Of a stretch of DNA of 64,000 nt, positions 18,675 to 26,498 are shown one piece after another. Source of the DNA: Mycolicibacterium mageritense (GTDB lineage: Bacteria; Actinomycetota; Actinomycetes; Mycobacteriales; Mycobacteriaceae); the NCBI RefSeq assembly GCF_010727475.1, contig NZ_AP022567.1:3596001-3660000 (forward strand), in the 5' to 3' direction. The notes below the pieces were generated by a model that worked only from the letters and a program-made list of their open reading frames with translations, did not search any database and was not told the DNA's origin. A program made the position numbers and the translations under genes. Positions within the stretch are counted from its first letter, which is position 1. The number at the start of each line of letters is the position of its first letter.

Positions 18675-19324
18675 TTCTCGACGAAAGTCACGTTGTCGCT
18701 GACCGGGCTTCGCGGTGTCTGCAGCGCGTTGCCCGGGAAGCAGGGATCCGGGTAGCCGACCGCGAGGCCGCACAGGATGCGCATGTCGGCAGGTATCGCG
18801 AGTTGCTCGTGCACAACCTCGGGGTAACCCGCGATCGACACCTGCGTGCAGGTGCTCAACCCGCGGGCGGTCAATGCCAGAACGAGGGTCTGCAGGAACA
18901 TGCCCACGCTCATGCTGTCGACATGGTCGAGCTCGCGGTGCATGCATACGACGCCGGCCAGCGGTGCCCCGAAGAAATCCCAGTTCCGCAGGACCACAGC
19001 GCGTCTGGCCTCGGCGTCGTGACGAGCGATGCCGAGTGCGCCGAACATCGCGGCACCAACCTCGAATCGATGATGTTCGAACTGTGTGGGGAGCGGGGGT
19101 ATCTGCGGTTCGGACCGCCGGGCTTCGGCGCCGAGGGCTTTCACGAGCCGGTCGCGAGCCGGACCCGTCGTGAACACCACGCGCCACGGCTGGATGTTGG
19201 AGTTCGACGGCGCCCGCATCGCGAGGTCGAGTGCCTCGTCGACCAGCTCGCGCGGAACCGGTCTGTCCGGCAGGAACTGGCGTGTCGAGCGTCGGGTGCG
19301 GATTGCCGCATCGAGGTCGTACAT
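18671..19324 (-). CDS. Nitroreductase-family FMN oxidoreductase
   Basis: 217 aa. The N-terminal RRSTRQFLPDRPVPRELVDEALDLAMRAPSNSNIQPWRVVF is the FMN-binding start of the nitroreductase family, and GLSTCTQVSIAGYPEVV with ILCGLAVGYPD is the C-terminal FMN/dimer part. NAD(P)H-dependent reduction of nitro compounds, quinones or enones is possible; no substrate is indicated. It converges on cyp142 with its TAA overlapping the cyp142 TAG, and no KstR box precedes it. Confidence 0.88.
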   Translation of the reverse strand: MYDLDAAIRTRRSTRQFLPDRPVPRELVDEALDLAMRAPSNSNIQPWRVVFTTGPARDRLVKALGAEARRSEPQIPPLPTQFEHHRFEVGAAMFGALGIARHDAEARRAVVLRNWDFFGAPLAGVVCMHRELDHVDSMSVGMFLQTLVLALTARGLSTCTQVSIAGYPEVVHEQLAIPADMRILCGLAVGYPDPCFPGNALQTPRSPVSDNVTFVEN

Positions 19325-19478
19325 AGCCGACCACGCTATCGATCGGGGTGGGAAGTGCCCACTGCTTTTCCGTCGCTTTGAATTGCTGTGCCGCGGTTAA
19401 GTTTTCGCTGTGTGATCTTCCTCGATGGCAGGCCTGTTAGATAGCCTTTCTAAATTGGATGACGAGGAGGTGCACGAT

Positions 19479-19802
19479 ATGGCACGACGAATTTCTCTGC
19501 TGATCGCGGGGGCAGTGCTCAGCGGAGCGCTCATGGCAGCATCGGTCGGGCCGGCCGGTGCGGCAAACGCCGCGCCCGCAACGACTTCGGCGGGTGCGCA
19601 GTTGGGGCCGGTTCCGCTCTTCCCGCCACCGCCGCCCCCGCCACCGCCGTTCTGGGGGCCGCCGCCACCACCCCCACCGCCGTTCTGGGGGCCGCCGCCA
19701 CCACCCCCACCGCCGTTCTGGGGGCCGCCGCCACCACCCCCGCCGCCGTTCTGGGGGCCACCCCCGCCGCCGCCGTTCTGGGGGCCGCCTCGGCGCTGGT
19801 GA
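19479..19802 (+). CDS. Secreted proline-rich protein with PPPPPPPPFWG repeats
   Basis: 107 aa. Residues 1-32 form a Sec signal peptide with a probable cleavage after AGAANA. From residue 49 to the end the protein is proline runs of 6-9 residues, each closed by FWG (five times: 58-60, 69-71, 80-82, 91-93, 100-102), ending PPRRW. The 11-residue unit is encoded by a 33-bp tandem repeat. The ATG at 19479 has GAGGAGG eight bases upstream. An upstream in-frame ATG at 19425 would bury the signal peptide. Function unknown; an extended polyproline rod with exposed aromatics in the cell wall is a guess. Confidence 0.75.
   Translation: MARRISLLIAGAVLSGALMAASVGPAGAANAAPATTSAGAQLGPVPLFPPPPPPPPPFWGPPPPPPPPFWGPPPPPPPPFWGPPPPPPPPFWGPPPPPPFWGPPRRW
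19623..19784 (+). repeat. 33-bp tandem repeats encoding (P)8-FWG
   Basis: About five in-frame units, of which three are full 33-bp copies made of CCG/CCA/CCC codons followed by TTCTGGGGG. The near-identical DNA indicates recent unit expansion or contraction. Confidence 0.85.
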
Positions 19803-19821
19803 TCCGGGTCCGAACATGATT

Positions 19822-19850
19822 GAGGCCCTGCCCATTTCGGGCAGGGCCTC
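19822..19850. terminator. Bidirectional hairpin terminator
   Basis: A perfect 12-bp stem, GAGGCCCTGCCC and its complement GGGCAGGGCCTC, with the five-base loop ATTTC. It lies between the convergent proline-rich gene (ends 19802) and echA19 (ends 19860). There is no T-run, as is common in mycobacteria. Confidence 0.8.
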
Positions 19851-19859
19851 GATCGCCGG

Positions 19860-20660
19860 CTACTTCATCTGGAAGTTGGGCGCACGCTTCTCGGCGAACG
19901 CCCGCGGGCCTTCCTTGGCGTCGTCGGACAGGAACACCGGGATGCCGTTGGCGGTGTCGGGCTTGAACGCGTCGTTCTCGTGCATGCCTTCGGTCTCGCG
20001 GATGGTCTTGAGGATCGCCTGCACGGCGAGCGGACCGTTGTTGTTGATCACCTCGGCGATCTGCAGCGCCTTGTCCAGCGCCGTGCCGTCGGGCACCACG
20101 TAGCCGATCAACCCGTAGGACAACGCCTCGGCCGCCGTGATGTGGCGCCCGGTCAGCAGCAGGTCGCACGCGATGGTGTAGGGAATCTGCCGCACCAGGC
20201 GCACCGCTGAGCCGCCCATCGGGTACAGGCTCCACTTGGCCTCGGAGATGCCGAACTTCGCGCTCTCGCCGGCGACGCGGATGTCGGTGCCCTGAAGGAT
20301 CTCGGTGCCGCCCGCGATTGCCGGGCCCTCGACCGCGGCGATCAGCGGCTTCTTGAGCCGGCGGCCCTTGAGCAGACCGTCGATGCGCGACGGGTCGTAG
20401 CTGCCGTCCTTGAACGATTCGCCAGGCGGCTTCTTGTTCGCGCCCTTGAGGTCCATGCCTGCGCAGAAGTAGCCGCCCGCTCCGGTGAGGATGCACGTGC
20501 GGATGTCCGGATCCTCATCGACGCGGTCCCATGCGGCCACCATTATCGAGAGCATCTCGGTCGAGAGCGCGTTGCGCGCCTCCGGCCGGTTCAGCGTCAC
20601 GATCAGGGTGTGTCCGCGCTGCTCAACGAGGGCGTCGGGCCCCTTCTCGGTCTCACTCAC
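19860..20660 (-). CDS. echA19: Enoyl-CoA hydratase EchA19 (steroid side chain)
   Basis: 266 aa, crotonase fold with the oxyanion-hole segments CAGMDL (about residue 68) and GPAIAGGTEILQGTDIRVA. Very close in length and sequence features to M. tuberculosis EchA19 (Rv3516), an enoyl-CoA hydratase acting on cholesterol side-chain CoA intermediates. The start chosen is GTG 20660 with GGAGG upstream; an in-frame ATG at 20678 would add six residues without an upstream ribosome site. It is divergent from fadD19 and shares its KstR box. Confidence 0.9.
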   Translation of the reverse strand: MSETEKGPDALVEQRGHTLIVTLNRPEARNALSTEMLSIMVAAWDRVDEDPDIRTCILTGAGGYFCAGMDLKGANKKPPGESFKDGSYDPSRIDGLLKGRRLKKPLIAAVEGPAIAGGTEILQGTDIRVAGESAKFGISEAKWSLYPMGGSAVRLVRQIPYTIACDLLLTGRHITAAEALSYGLIGYVVPDGTALDKALQIAEVINNNGPLAVQAILKTIRETEGMHENDAFKPDTANGIPVFLSDDAKEGPRAFAEKRAPNFQMK

Positions 20661-20704
20661 GGATATCTGCCTCCACACTCTTCAACGTCAGACTTGTCAC
20701 GAAA

Positions 20705-20718
20705 TGTAACACGTTCTA
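20705..20718. promoter_or_regulatory. KstR operator between echA19 and fadD19
   Basis: TGTAACACGTTCTA fits the consensus. It ends 11 nt before the fadD19 GTG (20730) and is centred 51 nt from the echA19 GTG (20660). Confidence 0.87.
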
Positions 20719-20729
20719 GTTTAGGTTCC

Positions 20730-22379
20730 GTGGCTCTGAATATCGCCGATCTTGCCGAGCACGCCATCGATGCTGTGCCTGACCGTGTCGCCCTCATCTG
20801 CGGCGACGAACAGCTCACCTATGCGCAGTTGGAGGAGAAGGCCAACCGCCTCGCGCACTACCTGCTGGACCAGGGCGTCAAGAAAGACGACAAGGTCGGC
20901 CTGTATTGCCGCAACCGCAACGAGATCGTCATCGCGATGCTCGGCATCGTGAAGGCGGGCGCGATCCTGGTGAACGTCAACTTCCGCTATGTCGAGGGCG
21001 AACTGAAGTACCTGTTCGAAAACTCCGACATGGTCGCGCTGGTCCATGAACGCCGCTACGCCGACCGCGTCGCGAACGTGCTGCCGGAGACTCCCAACGT
21101 GAAGACCGTGCTCGTCGTGGAAGACGGGTCGGATGACGACTTCGAGCGCTACGGCGGCGTCGAGTTCTACTCGGCCATCGCCGACAGCTCACCCGAGCGC
21201 GACTTCGGCCCGCGCAGTGCCGACGACATCTACCTGCTCTACACCGGCGGCACCACGGGATTCCCCAAGGGCGTCATGTGGCGTCACGAGGACATCTACC
21301 GCGTGCTGTTCGGCGGCACCGACTTCGCGACCGGCGAGCCTGTCGCCGACGAATACGACCTGTCCAAGCAGGCCGTCGCGAACCCGCCCATGATCCGGCT
21401 GCCGATCCCGCCGATGATCCACGGCGCCACGCAGTCGGCGACCTGGATGTCGCTGTTCTCCGGCCAGACCGTCGTGCTGGCACCGGAGTTCAACGCCGAC
21501 GAGGTCTGGCAGATGATCCATGACCACAAGGTCAACCTGTTGTTCTTCACCGGCGATGCGATGGCCCGGCCGTTGCTGGACTCGCTGCTCGCCGCGCAGG
21601 CCGCAGGCAAGGAGCACGACCTGTCGAGCCTGTTCCTGCTCGCGAGCACCGCGGCGCTGTTCTCCACGAGCCTCAAGGAGAAGTTCCTCGAGCTGCTGCC
21701 CAACCGCATCATCACCGACTCGATCGGCTCGTCGGAGACCGGCTTCGGCGGCACCAGCATCGTGGCCAAGGGGCAGTCGCACACCGGCGGCCCACGCGTG
21801 ACGATCGACAAGAACACCAAGGTGCTCGACGAGGACGGCAACGAGGTCAAGCCCGGCTCGGGCGTACGGGGCATCATCGCCAAGTGCGGTCACATCCCGG
21901 TCGGCTACTTCAAGGACGAGAAGAAGACCGCGGAGACCTTCAAGACCATCAACGGGGTTCGGTACGCGATTCCTGGTGACTACGCCGAGGTCGAGGCCGA
22001 CGGCAGCGTGACCATGCTGGGGCGCGGCTCGGTGTCGATCAACAGCGGCGGCGAGAAGATCTACCCCGAAGAGGTCGAGGCCGCGCTCAAGGGGCATCCC
22101 GACGTGTTCGACGCGTTGGTGGTCGGTGTGCCCGACGAGCGGTTCGGGCAGCATGTCGCCGCGGTCGTGCAGCCCCGCGAGGGCACGCGGCCGACGTTGG
22201 CCGAGCTCGACGCGTTCGTGCGCAGCGAGATCGCGGGCTACAAGGTGCCGCGCAGCCTGTGGCTGGTCGATGAGGTCAAGCGCTCGCCCGCGGGCAAGCC
22301 CGACTACCGCTGGGCCAAGGACCAGACCGAAGAGCGGGCCGCCGATGACGTGCACGCCAACCATGTGGGAGCCAAGTGA
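20730..22379 (+). CDS. fadD19: Steroid-CoA ligase FadD19
   Basis: 549 aa, ANL superfamily. The AMP-binding loop is YLLYTGGTTGFPKGVMWRHEDIY, the acceptor motif is DSIGSSETGFGG, the hinge is in MLGRGSVSINSGGEKIYPEEVE and the C-terminal catalytic Lys is in RSPAGKPDYRWAK. FadD19 activates C26 sterol acids to CoA thioesters and in Rhodococcus is needed for C-24-branched sterol side chains. The GTG start at 20730 gives the M. tuberculosis N-terminus (VALNIADLAEHAIDAVPD) and lies just after the KstR box. Coupled (TGATG) to the next gene. Confidence 0.94.
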   Translation: MALNIADLAEHAIDAVPDRVALICGDEQLTYAQLEEKANRLAHYLLDQGVKKDDKVGLYCRNRNEIVIAMLGIVKAGAILVNVNFRYVEGELKYLFENSDMVALVHERRYADRVANVLPETPNVKTVLVVEDGSDDDFERYGGVEFYSAIADSSPERDFGPRSADDIYLLYTGGTTGFPKGVMWRHEDIYRVLFGGTDFATGEPVADEYDLSKQAVANPPMIRLPIPPMIHGATQSATWMSLFSGQTVVLAPEFNADEVWQMIHDHKVNLLFFTGDAMARPLLDSLLAAQAAGKEHDLSSLFLLASTAALFSTSLKEKFLELLPNRIITDSIGSSETGFGGTSIVAKGQSHTGGPRVTIDKNTKVLDEDGNEVKPGSGVRGIIAKCGHIPVGYFKDEKKTAETFKTINGVRYAIPGDYAEVEADGSVTMLGRGSVSINSGGEKIYPEEVEAALKGHPDVFDALVVGVPDERFGQHVAAVVQPREGTRPTLAELDAFVRSEIAGYKVPRSLWLVDEVKRSPAGKPDYRWAKDQTEERAADDVHANHVGAK

Positions 22380-23500
22380 TGAAAACCGAACTCTGCGAAC
22401 GGTTCGGGATCGAATACCCGATCTTCGTGTTCACGCCGTCGGAGAAGGTGGCCGCCGCGGTCAGCAAGGCCGGCGGACTCGGTGTGCTCGGCTGCGTGCG
22501 GTTCAACGACGCCGACGACCTCGAAGAGGTGCTGCAGTGGATGGACGCCAACACCGGCGGTAAGCCCTACGGCGTCGACGTCGTGATGCCGGCCAAGGTT
22601 CCCACCGAGGGCACGGCCGTCGACATCAACAAGCTCATCCCGCAGAGCCACCGCGACTTCGTCGCGAAAACCCTTGCGGATCTCGGAGTTCCGCCGCTGC
22701 CGGAGGACGAGGAGCGCAACGAGGGCGTGTTGGGCTGGCTGCACTCGGTGGCCCGCAGCCATGTCGAGGTCGCGCTCAAGCACCCGATCAAGCTGATCGC
22801 CAACGCGTTGGGATCCCCACCCAACGACGTGATCGAGCAGGCGCACGCCGCGGGTGTTCCGGTGGCAGCGCTGGCCGGCAGCGCCAAGCACGCGCTGCGC
22901 CACGTCGAGAACGGCGTCGACATCGTCGTCGCCCAAGGGCACGAGGCCGGTGGGCACACCGGTGAGATCGGCTCGATGGTGTTGTGGCCGGAAATCGTTG
23001 ACGCGCTTGACGGTAAGGCCCCGGTGCTGGCGGCCGGCGGCATCGGCACCGGTAAGCAGGTGGCGGCCGCACTGGCGCTCGGCGCCTCGGGCGTGTGGAT
23101 GGGCTCGGCCTTCCTGACCTCGGCCGAATACGACCTGGGCCACCGGCTGCCGGGCGGAACCTCCACGATCCAGGAGGCGCTGCTGCGCGCAGGCACCGCG
23201 GACACCGTGCGCCGCAAGATCTACACGGGCAAGCCGGCCCGGCTGCTCAAGACCAAGTGGACCGACGCGTGGGACGCGCCGGACGCGCCAGAGCCGCTGC
23301 CGATGCCGCTGCAGAACATCCTGGTGAGCGAGGCCCACCAGCGCATGAACGAGTCCGACAACCCCGACACCGTGTCGATGCCGGTCGGTCAGATCGTGGG
23401 CCGCATGAACGAGATCCGGCCCGTCGCCGACATCATCGGTGAGCTGGTCTCCGGGTTCGAGGCCGCCACAAAGCGTTTGGACACCGTCCGCGACAGCTGA
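22379..23500 (+). CDS. 2-nitropropane dioxygenase / nitronate monooxygenase-like FMN enzyme
   Basis: 373 aa, a TIM barrel binding FMN. AVSKAGGLGVLGCVRF at the N-terminus, VVAQGHEAGGHTGEIGS in the middle and VLAAGGIGTGKQVAAALALGASGVWMGSAF for the phosphate-binding loop are family hallmarks. It is translationally coupled to fadD19 (ATG overlaps TGA), so a role in sterol metabolism, perhaps as an enone reductase, is likely. It is not IpdC of the KstR2 regulon: the N-terminal motif and middle region differ. The stop is nine bases before palindromic element copy 3. Confidence 0.85.
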   Translation: MKTELCERFGIEYPIFVFTPSEKVAAAVSKAGGLGVLGCVRFNDADDLEEVLQWMDANTGGKPYGVDVVMPAKVPTEGTAVDINKLIPQSHRDFVAKTLADLGVPPLPEDEERNEGVLGWLHSVARSHVEVALKHPIKLIANALGSPPNDVIEQAHAAGVPVAALAGSAKHALRHVENGVDIVVAQGHEAGGHTGEIGSMVLWPEIVDALDGKAPVLAAGGIGTGKQVAAALALGASGVWMGSAFLTSAEYDLGHRLPGGTSTIQEALLRAGTADTVRRKIYTGKPARLLKTKWTDAWDAPDAPEPLPMPLQNILVSEAHQRMNESDNPDTVSMPVGQIVGRMNEIRPVADIIGELVSGFEAATKRLDTVRDS

Positions 23501-23508
23501 TTCCTCCC

Positions 23509-23568
23509 GCGAGCAGACGCGCAGGTACCCAGGAAGGCGCTTTCCAAGGTACCCGCGCGTCTGCTCGC
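23509..23568. repeat. Palindromic intergenic element, copy 3
   Basis: Arms GCGAGCAGACGCG + CAGGTACCC (23509-23530) and GGTACCCGC + GCGTCTGCTCGC (23548-23568). It fills the 78 nt between two convergent genes, 8 nt after the stop at 23500 and 10 nt before the gabD2 end at 23579. Likely a bidirectional terminator. Confidence 0.87.
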
Positions 23569-23578
23569 GAGGGGAGGG

Positions 23579-25132
23579 TTAGCGTCCGGGCAGCTTCTGC
23601 ACCGCCTGGATCATCGGCGTGAGGGCCTTCTGCCAGAGGGTCTGCGAGATGCCGAGCGGCGGATCCAGGTTCAGCACACGTGCGGTCGAAACCGTCTGCG
23701 ATTCGGTGTATTTGAGGATGCCGTCGGCGCCGTGACGGCGGCCGACGCCGGACGCCTTCATACCGCCCATCGGGGCGGCCGTACTGCCGAACGCCAGCGC
23801 GTAGCCCTCGTCGACGTTGACCGTGCCGGCCTGCAGACGCGCGGCGATGGCCTCGCCCTCGGCCTTCGACCCTGCCCAGACGCTGGCGTTGAGGCCGTAC
23901 TCGGTGTCGTTGGCCTTCGCGATGGCCTCGTCGACGGAATCGACCGGGTAGATCGCCACGAGCGGGCCGAAGGTCTCGTTGCGCCCGCATTCCATCTCGT
24001 CGGTGACGTCGGTGAGCACGGTCGGCTCGAAGAACAGCGGGCCGATGTCGGGGCGCGCGTTGCCGCCGGCAATGACCTTGGCGCCCTTGACCTTTGCGTC
24101 ATCGACGTGGCCCGACACGGTCTTCACCTGGTCCTCGGAGATCAGGCTGCCCATGTCGGCGGAGAAATCGTATGCGGTCGAGAGTTTCATGTTGCGCACC
24201 TGCTCGCCGAACTTGGCCGTGAACTCGTCGGCGATCTCACGTTCGACGTAGATGCGTTCGATCGAGATGCACAGCTGGCCCGCGTTGGAGAAACACGCGC
24301 GCGTCGCGGCCTTGGCCACCACGTCGAGGTCGGCGCCTTTGGTGACGATCATGGGGTTCTTGCCGCCCAGCTCGGCCGAGAAGCCGATGAGTCGGCGGCC
24401 GCACTGTTCGGCCAGGGACCGGCCGGTCGCGGTGGAGCCCGTGAACATCAGGTAGTCGCAGTTCTCGACGATCGCGGTGCCCACCACCGAACCGGGACCG
24501 GGCACCACCGCGAACACGTCGCGCGGCAGGCCGGCCTGGTAGAGCAGTTCGGCGTTGGCCAAGGTGCAGTAGGGCGTCTGGCTGTCGGGCTTGACCACGA
24601 CGGCGTTGCCCGCGAGCAGTGCCGGGATGGAATCCGAGATCGACAGCGCCATAGGGTAATTCCACGGCGAGATCACTCCGATGACGCCCTTGGGCTGATG
24701 ATTGACGACGGTCTTCACGACGCCGGGGAGCAGGCCCTGTACGCGCTTCGGGGTGAGCAGCCGGGTCGCTTCACGCGAGTAGTAGCGCGCGTTCAGCATC
24801 ATGTCGAGGATTTCTTCCTGAGCGGCCGAACGGGCTTTTCCGGTCTCGGCCTGCGCGACGTCCATCAGGAAATCCCGGTTGGCGATCACCAGGTCGCGGA
24901 AGCGCTCGATGACGGCGCTGCGTTCCTTGACCGGGCGCTTGGCCCACGCCACCTGCGCGGCCCTGGCCTTGGCGAAGGCCGCGGTCACGTCTTCGGCGGT
25001 GCCGACGGGGATGGTCGTCAGCTCCTTGCCGGTGAACACCTCGTCGATCGGTTTGGACTGCCGGGCCTCGACGTCCTCGATCGCGACGAGTTTGCGGAGC
25101 CGGGCGAAATCAGCGGCGGACGGAGCGGGCAT
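23579..25132 (-). CDS. gabD2: Succinate-semialdehyde dehydrogenase / aldehyde dehydrogenase, GabD2-like
   Basis: 517 aa, close in length and sequence to M. tuberculosis GabD2 (Rv1731, 518 aa), from the MPAPSA start to the KLPGR end. Aldehyde dehydrogenase features: VISPWNYPMALSISDSIPALLAGNAVVVKPDSQTP (NAD site), FTGSTATGR, the catalytic Glu in GFSAELGGKNP and the catalytic Cys in CFSNAGQLCISIERI. Oxidises succinate semialdehyde or related aldehydes with NAD(P). It has no KstR box. A 12-bp perfect palindrome lies 13 nt upstream of the ATG. Confidence 0.88.
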   Translation of the reverse strand: MPAPSAADFARLRKLVAIEDVEARQSKPIDEVFTGKELTTIPVGTAEDVTAAFAKARAAQVAWAKRPVKERSAVIERFRDLVIANRDFLMDVAQAETGKARSAAQEEILDMMLNARYYSREATRLLTPKRVQGLLPGVVKTVVNHQPKGVIGVISPWNYPMALSISDSIPALLAGNAVVVKPDSQTPYCTLANAELLYQAGLPRDVFAVVPGPGSVVGTAIVENCDYLMFTGSTATGRSLAEQCGRRLIGFSAELGGKNPMIVTKGADLDVVAKAATRACFSNAGQLCISIERIYVEREIADEFTAKFGEQVRNMKLSTAYDFSADMGSLISEDQVKTVSGHVDDAKVKGAKVIAGGNARPDIGPLFFEPTVLTDVTDEMECGRNETFGPLVAIYPVDSVDEAIAKANDTEYGLNASVWAGSKAEGEAIAARLQAGTVNVDEGYALAFGSTAAPMGGMKASGVGRRHGADGILKYTESQTVSTARVLNLDPPLGISQTLWQKALTPMIQAVQKLPGR

Positions 25133-25145
25133 CGGTGACTCTCCC

Positions 25146-25157
25146 TACTGGCCAGTA
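25146..25157 (-). promoter_or_regulatory. Palindromic operator candidate for gabD2
   Basis: TACTGGCCAGTA is a perfect 12-bp palindrome (25146-25157), 13 nt upstream of the gabD2 ATG. The shape fits a TetR/GntR-class operator; the regulator is not in the window as far as can be told. Confidence 0.5.
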
Positions 25158-25243
25158 ACTACGGTTACGCCCAACCTACTCGGTACCGGCGGTCCGACCA
25201 ACCCTCCGGCAAGCCGACAGATCCGGGAAACTTCGTCCTGGGG

Positions 25244-25258
25244 GGACAAGACTTGTCC
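25244..25258 (+). promoter_or_regulatory. Palindromic operator candidate for the VOC gene
   Basis: GGACAAG-A-CTTGTCC is a perfect 7-bp inverted repeat around one base, 45 nt upstream of the VOC ATG at 25304. It differs from the palindrome near gabD2, so the two divergent genes probably have separate regulators. Confidence 0.5.
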
Positions 25259-25303
25259 GATCCGTTCACGACCGTGCCTGGTCGGCCGTCCTACCGTGCG
25301 GAT

Positions 25304-25699
25304 ATGACTGTTCACCTCACCTCGACCGTCGTCGAGATCGTCGTCAATGACCTGCAGCGTTGCCTGGATTTCTACCGGCTGCTGGGCCTGGAGGTGCCTG
25401 CCGCCGACGGGCCGCATGTCGAGGTCGCGTTGCCCGGTGGCAACAAGCTCGCGTTCGACACCGAGGAAGTGATCGCGGGCATGCATCCGGGCTGGACGCC
25501 ACCGGCCGGAGCCGGCCGGGTCGCGCTCGCCTTCGGGCTGGAGACTCCTGGCGCGGTCGACGAACTCTTCGAACGGCTCACCGCGGCCGGCCACGCCGGC
25601 ACGCTCAAACCGTTCGACGCACCGTGGGGTCAGCGGTACGCGACAGTCGAAGACCCCGCCGGCACGTCGGTGGATCTGTTCGCGGCGCTGGAGAGCTGA
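25304..25699 (+). CDS. VOC (glyoxalase/bleomycin-resistance/dioxygenase) superfamily protein
   Basis: 131 aa with two beta-alpha-beta-beta-beta modules: STVVEIVVNDLQRCLDFYRLLGLEVP at the N-terminus and PFDAPWGQRYATVEDPAGTSVDLFAAL at the C-terminus, where the last Glu/Asp-rich strand often binds metal. No substrate is indicated. The ATG at 25304 fits the family start; upstream in-frame codons encode non-family sequence. The last 70 bases overlap the end of the AraC gene on the other strand. Confidence 0.82.
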   Translation: MTVHLTSTVVEIVVNDLQRCLDFYRLLGLEVPAADGPHVEVALPGGNKLAFDTEEVIAGMHPGWTPPAGAGRVALAFGLETPGAVDELFERLTAAGHAGTLKPFDAPWGQRYATVEDPAGTSVDLFAALES

Positions 25700-26352
25700 C
25701 GCAGCGGCACCCCGGCGAGCTCGCGGACCTCGCGGTAAAGGTGTGGCTGGTCGGCGTATCCGGCGTGGGCCGCGACCGCGCTGGTGTCCATGCCGGTGTG
25801 GATCAACTCGACCGCGCGGCGGAAGCGCAGGATGCGCCGCAACGTCGCCGGTCCGTAGCCGTACACCGCAGCGCATTGGCGTTGCAGGGTCCGGCTCGAC
25901 CACCCGGCGTGGCGCGCCGTCGCGGTGACCGAATCGCCCGCTGCCAGCCGCCGCGTCACGTCCCGCAGCACCGGCAGTGGCCACGGCGTGGTCTCCGCCC
26001 GGGGCGTCTCGGCGGCCAGGGCGACGGTCAGTTGCAGCAGCGAGCGATCAGCTCCCGTGGTGCGCAGATCCCTCAGGTCGACGCGGGTGTTGCGCAACTC
26101 GGCCGCCGGAACCCCCAGCAGCCTGGGCAGCACCCCGGGCCGAAAACGCAGACCGTGCAACGGTTCCGGGCCGCGCTGCGCGACGAACGCTGTGGTGTCG
26201 GGGCCGGCGACGATCACCCTGTCACCGCTGCGGATCAGGTCCATGCAGCCGTCGGGAAGAACGCGGGCGTCTTCTGGTGCGCGGTCGCTGGCCCAGCCGC
26301 ACTCCACGAGCGAGCGCAACTCGGCGGGTGCCGGAATCTCGCGGTAGCCCAC
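25630..26352 (-). CDS. AraC-family transcriptional regulator
   Basis: 240 aa. The N-terminal half (YREIPAPAELRSLVECGWASDR, VLPDGCMDLIRSGDRVIVAGPDT) resembles the DUF6597-type sensor domain found with AraC helix-turn-helix domains. Two HTHs lie near residues 145-165 (SVTATARHAGWSSRTLQRQ) and 190-215 (DTSAVAAHAGYADQPHLYREVRELAG). It converges on the VOC gene with a 70-bp overlap; such pairs often act together, so it may control that gene. No ligand is indicated. Confidence 0.85.
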   Translation of the reverse strand: MGYREIPAPAELRSLVECGWASDRAPEDARVLPDGCMDLIRSGDRVIVAGPDTTAFVAQRGPEPLHGLRFRPGVLPRLLGVPAAELRNTRVDLRDLRTTGADRSLLQLTVALAAETPRAETTPWPLPVLRDVTRRLAAGDSVTATARHAGWSSRTLQRQCAAVYGYGPATLRRILRFRRAVELIHTGMDTSAVAAHAGYADQPHLYREVRELAGVPLRQLSSAANRSTDVPAGSSTVAYR

Positions 26353-26419
26353 GACTCCACGCTACCGGGGTGGGCCCGCGATTGGTTCTGCGGTGAGGGT
26401 GTGGGTTACTCGTGCTTTT

Positions 26420-26498
26420 GCGCCGTGGGCGCAGGGTGAGTGCGGTGTGGGGTGGGCGCAGGCTCAACGCGAGACGCGGCGCGCCGTGGGCGCAGGGT
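26420..26498. repeat. 18-bp direct repeat at the 3' end of fadD17
   Basis: GCGCCGTGGGCGCAGGGT occurs at 26420-26437 and again at 26481-26498, with a diverged third copy near 26451-26465. The second copy lies inside the last codons of fadD17 and the others just downstream of it. Confidence 0.75.

Noticed and set aside
19623..19784. CRISPR array at the 33-bp repeats
   Set aside because: The repeats are in frame, lack unique spacers and encode (P)8-FWG within a secreted protein.
22379..23500. Assignment of the FMN enzyme after fadD19 as IpdC
   Set aside because: The N-terminal motif and the middle region do not match IpdC, which lies in the KstR2 cluster; only the fold is shared.
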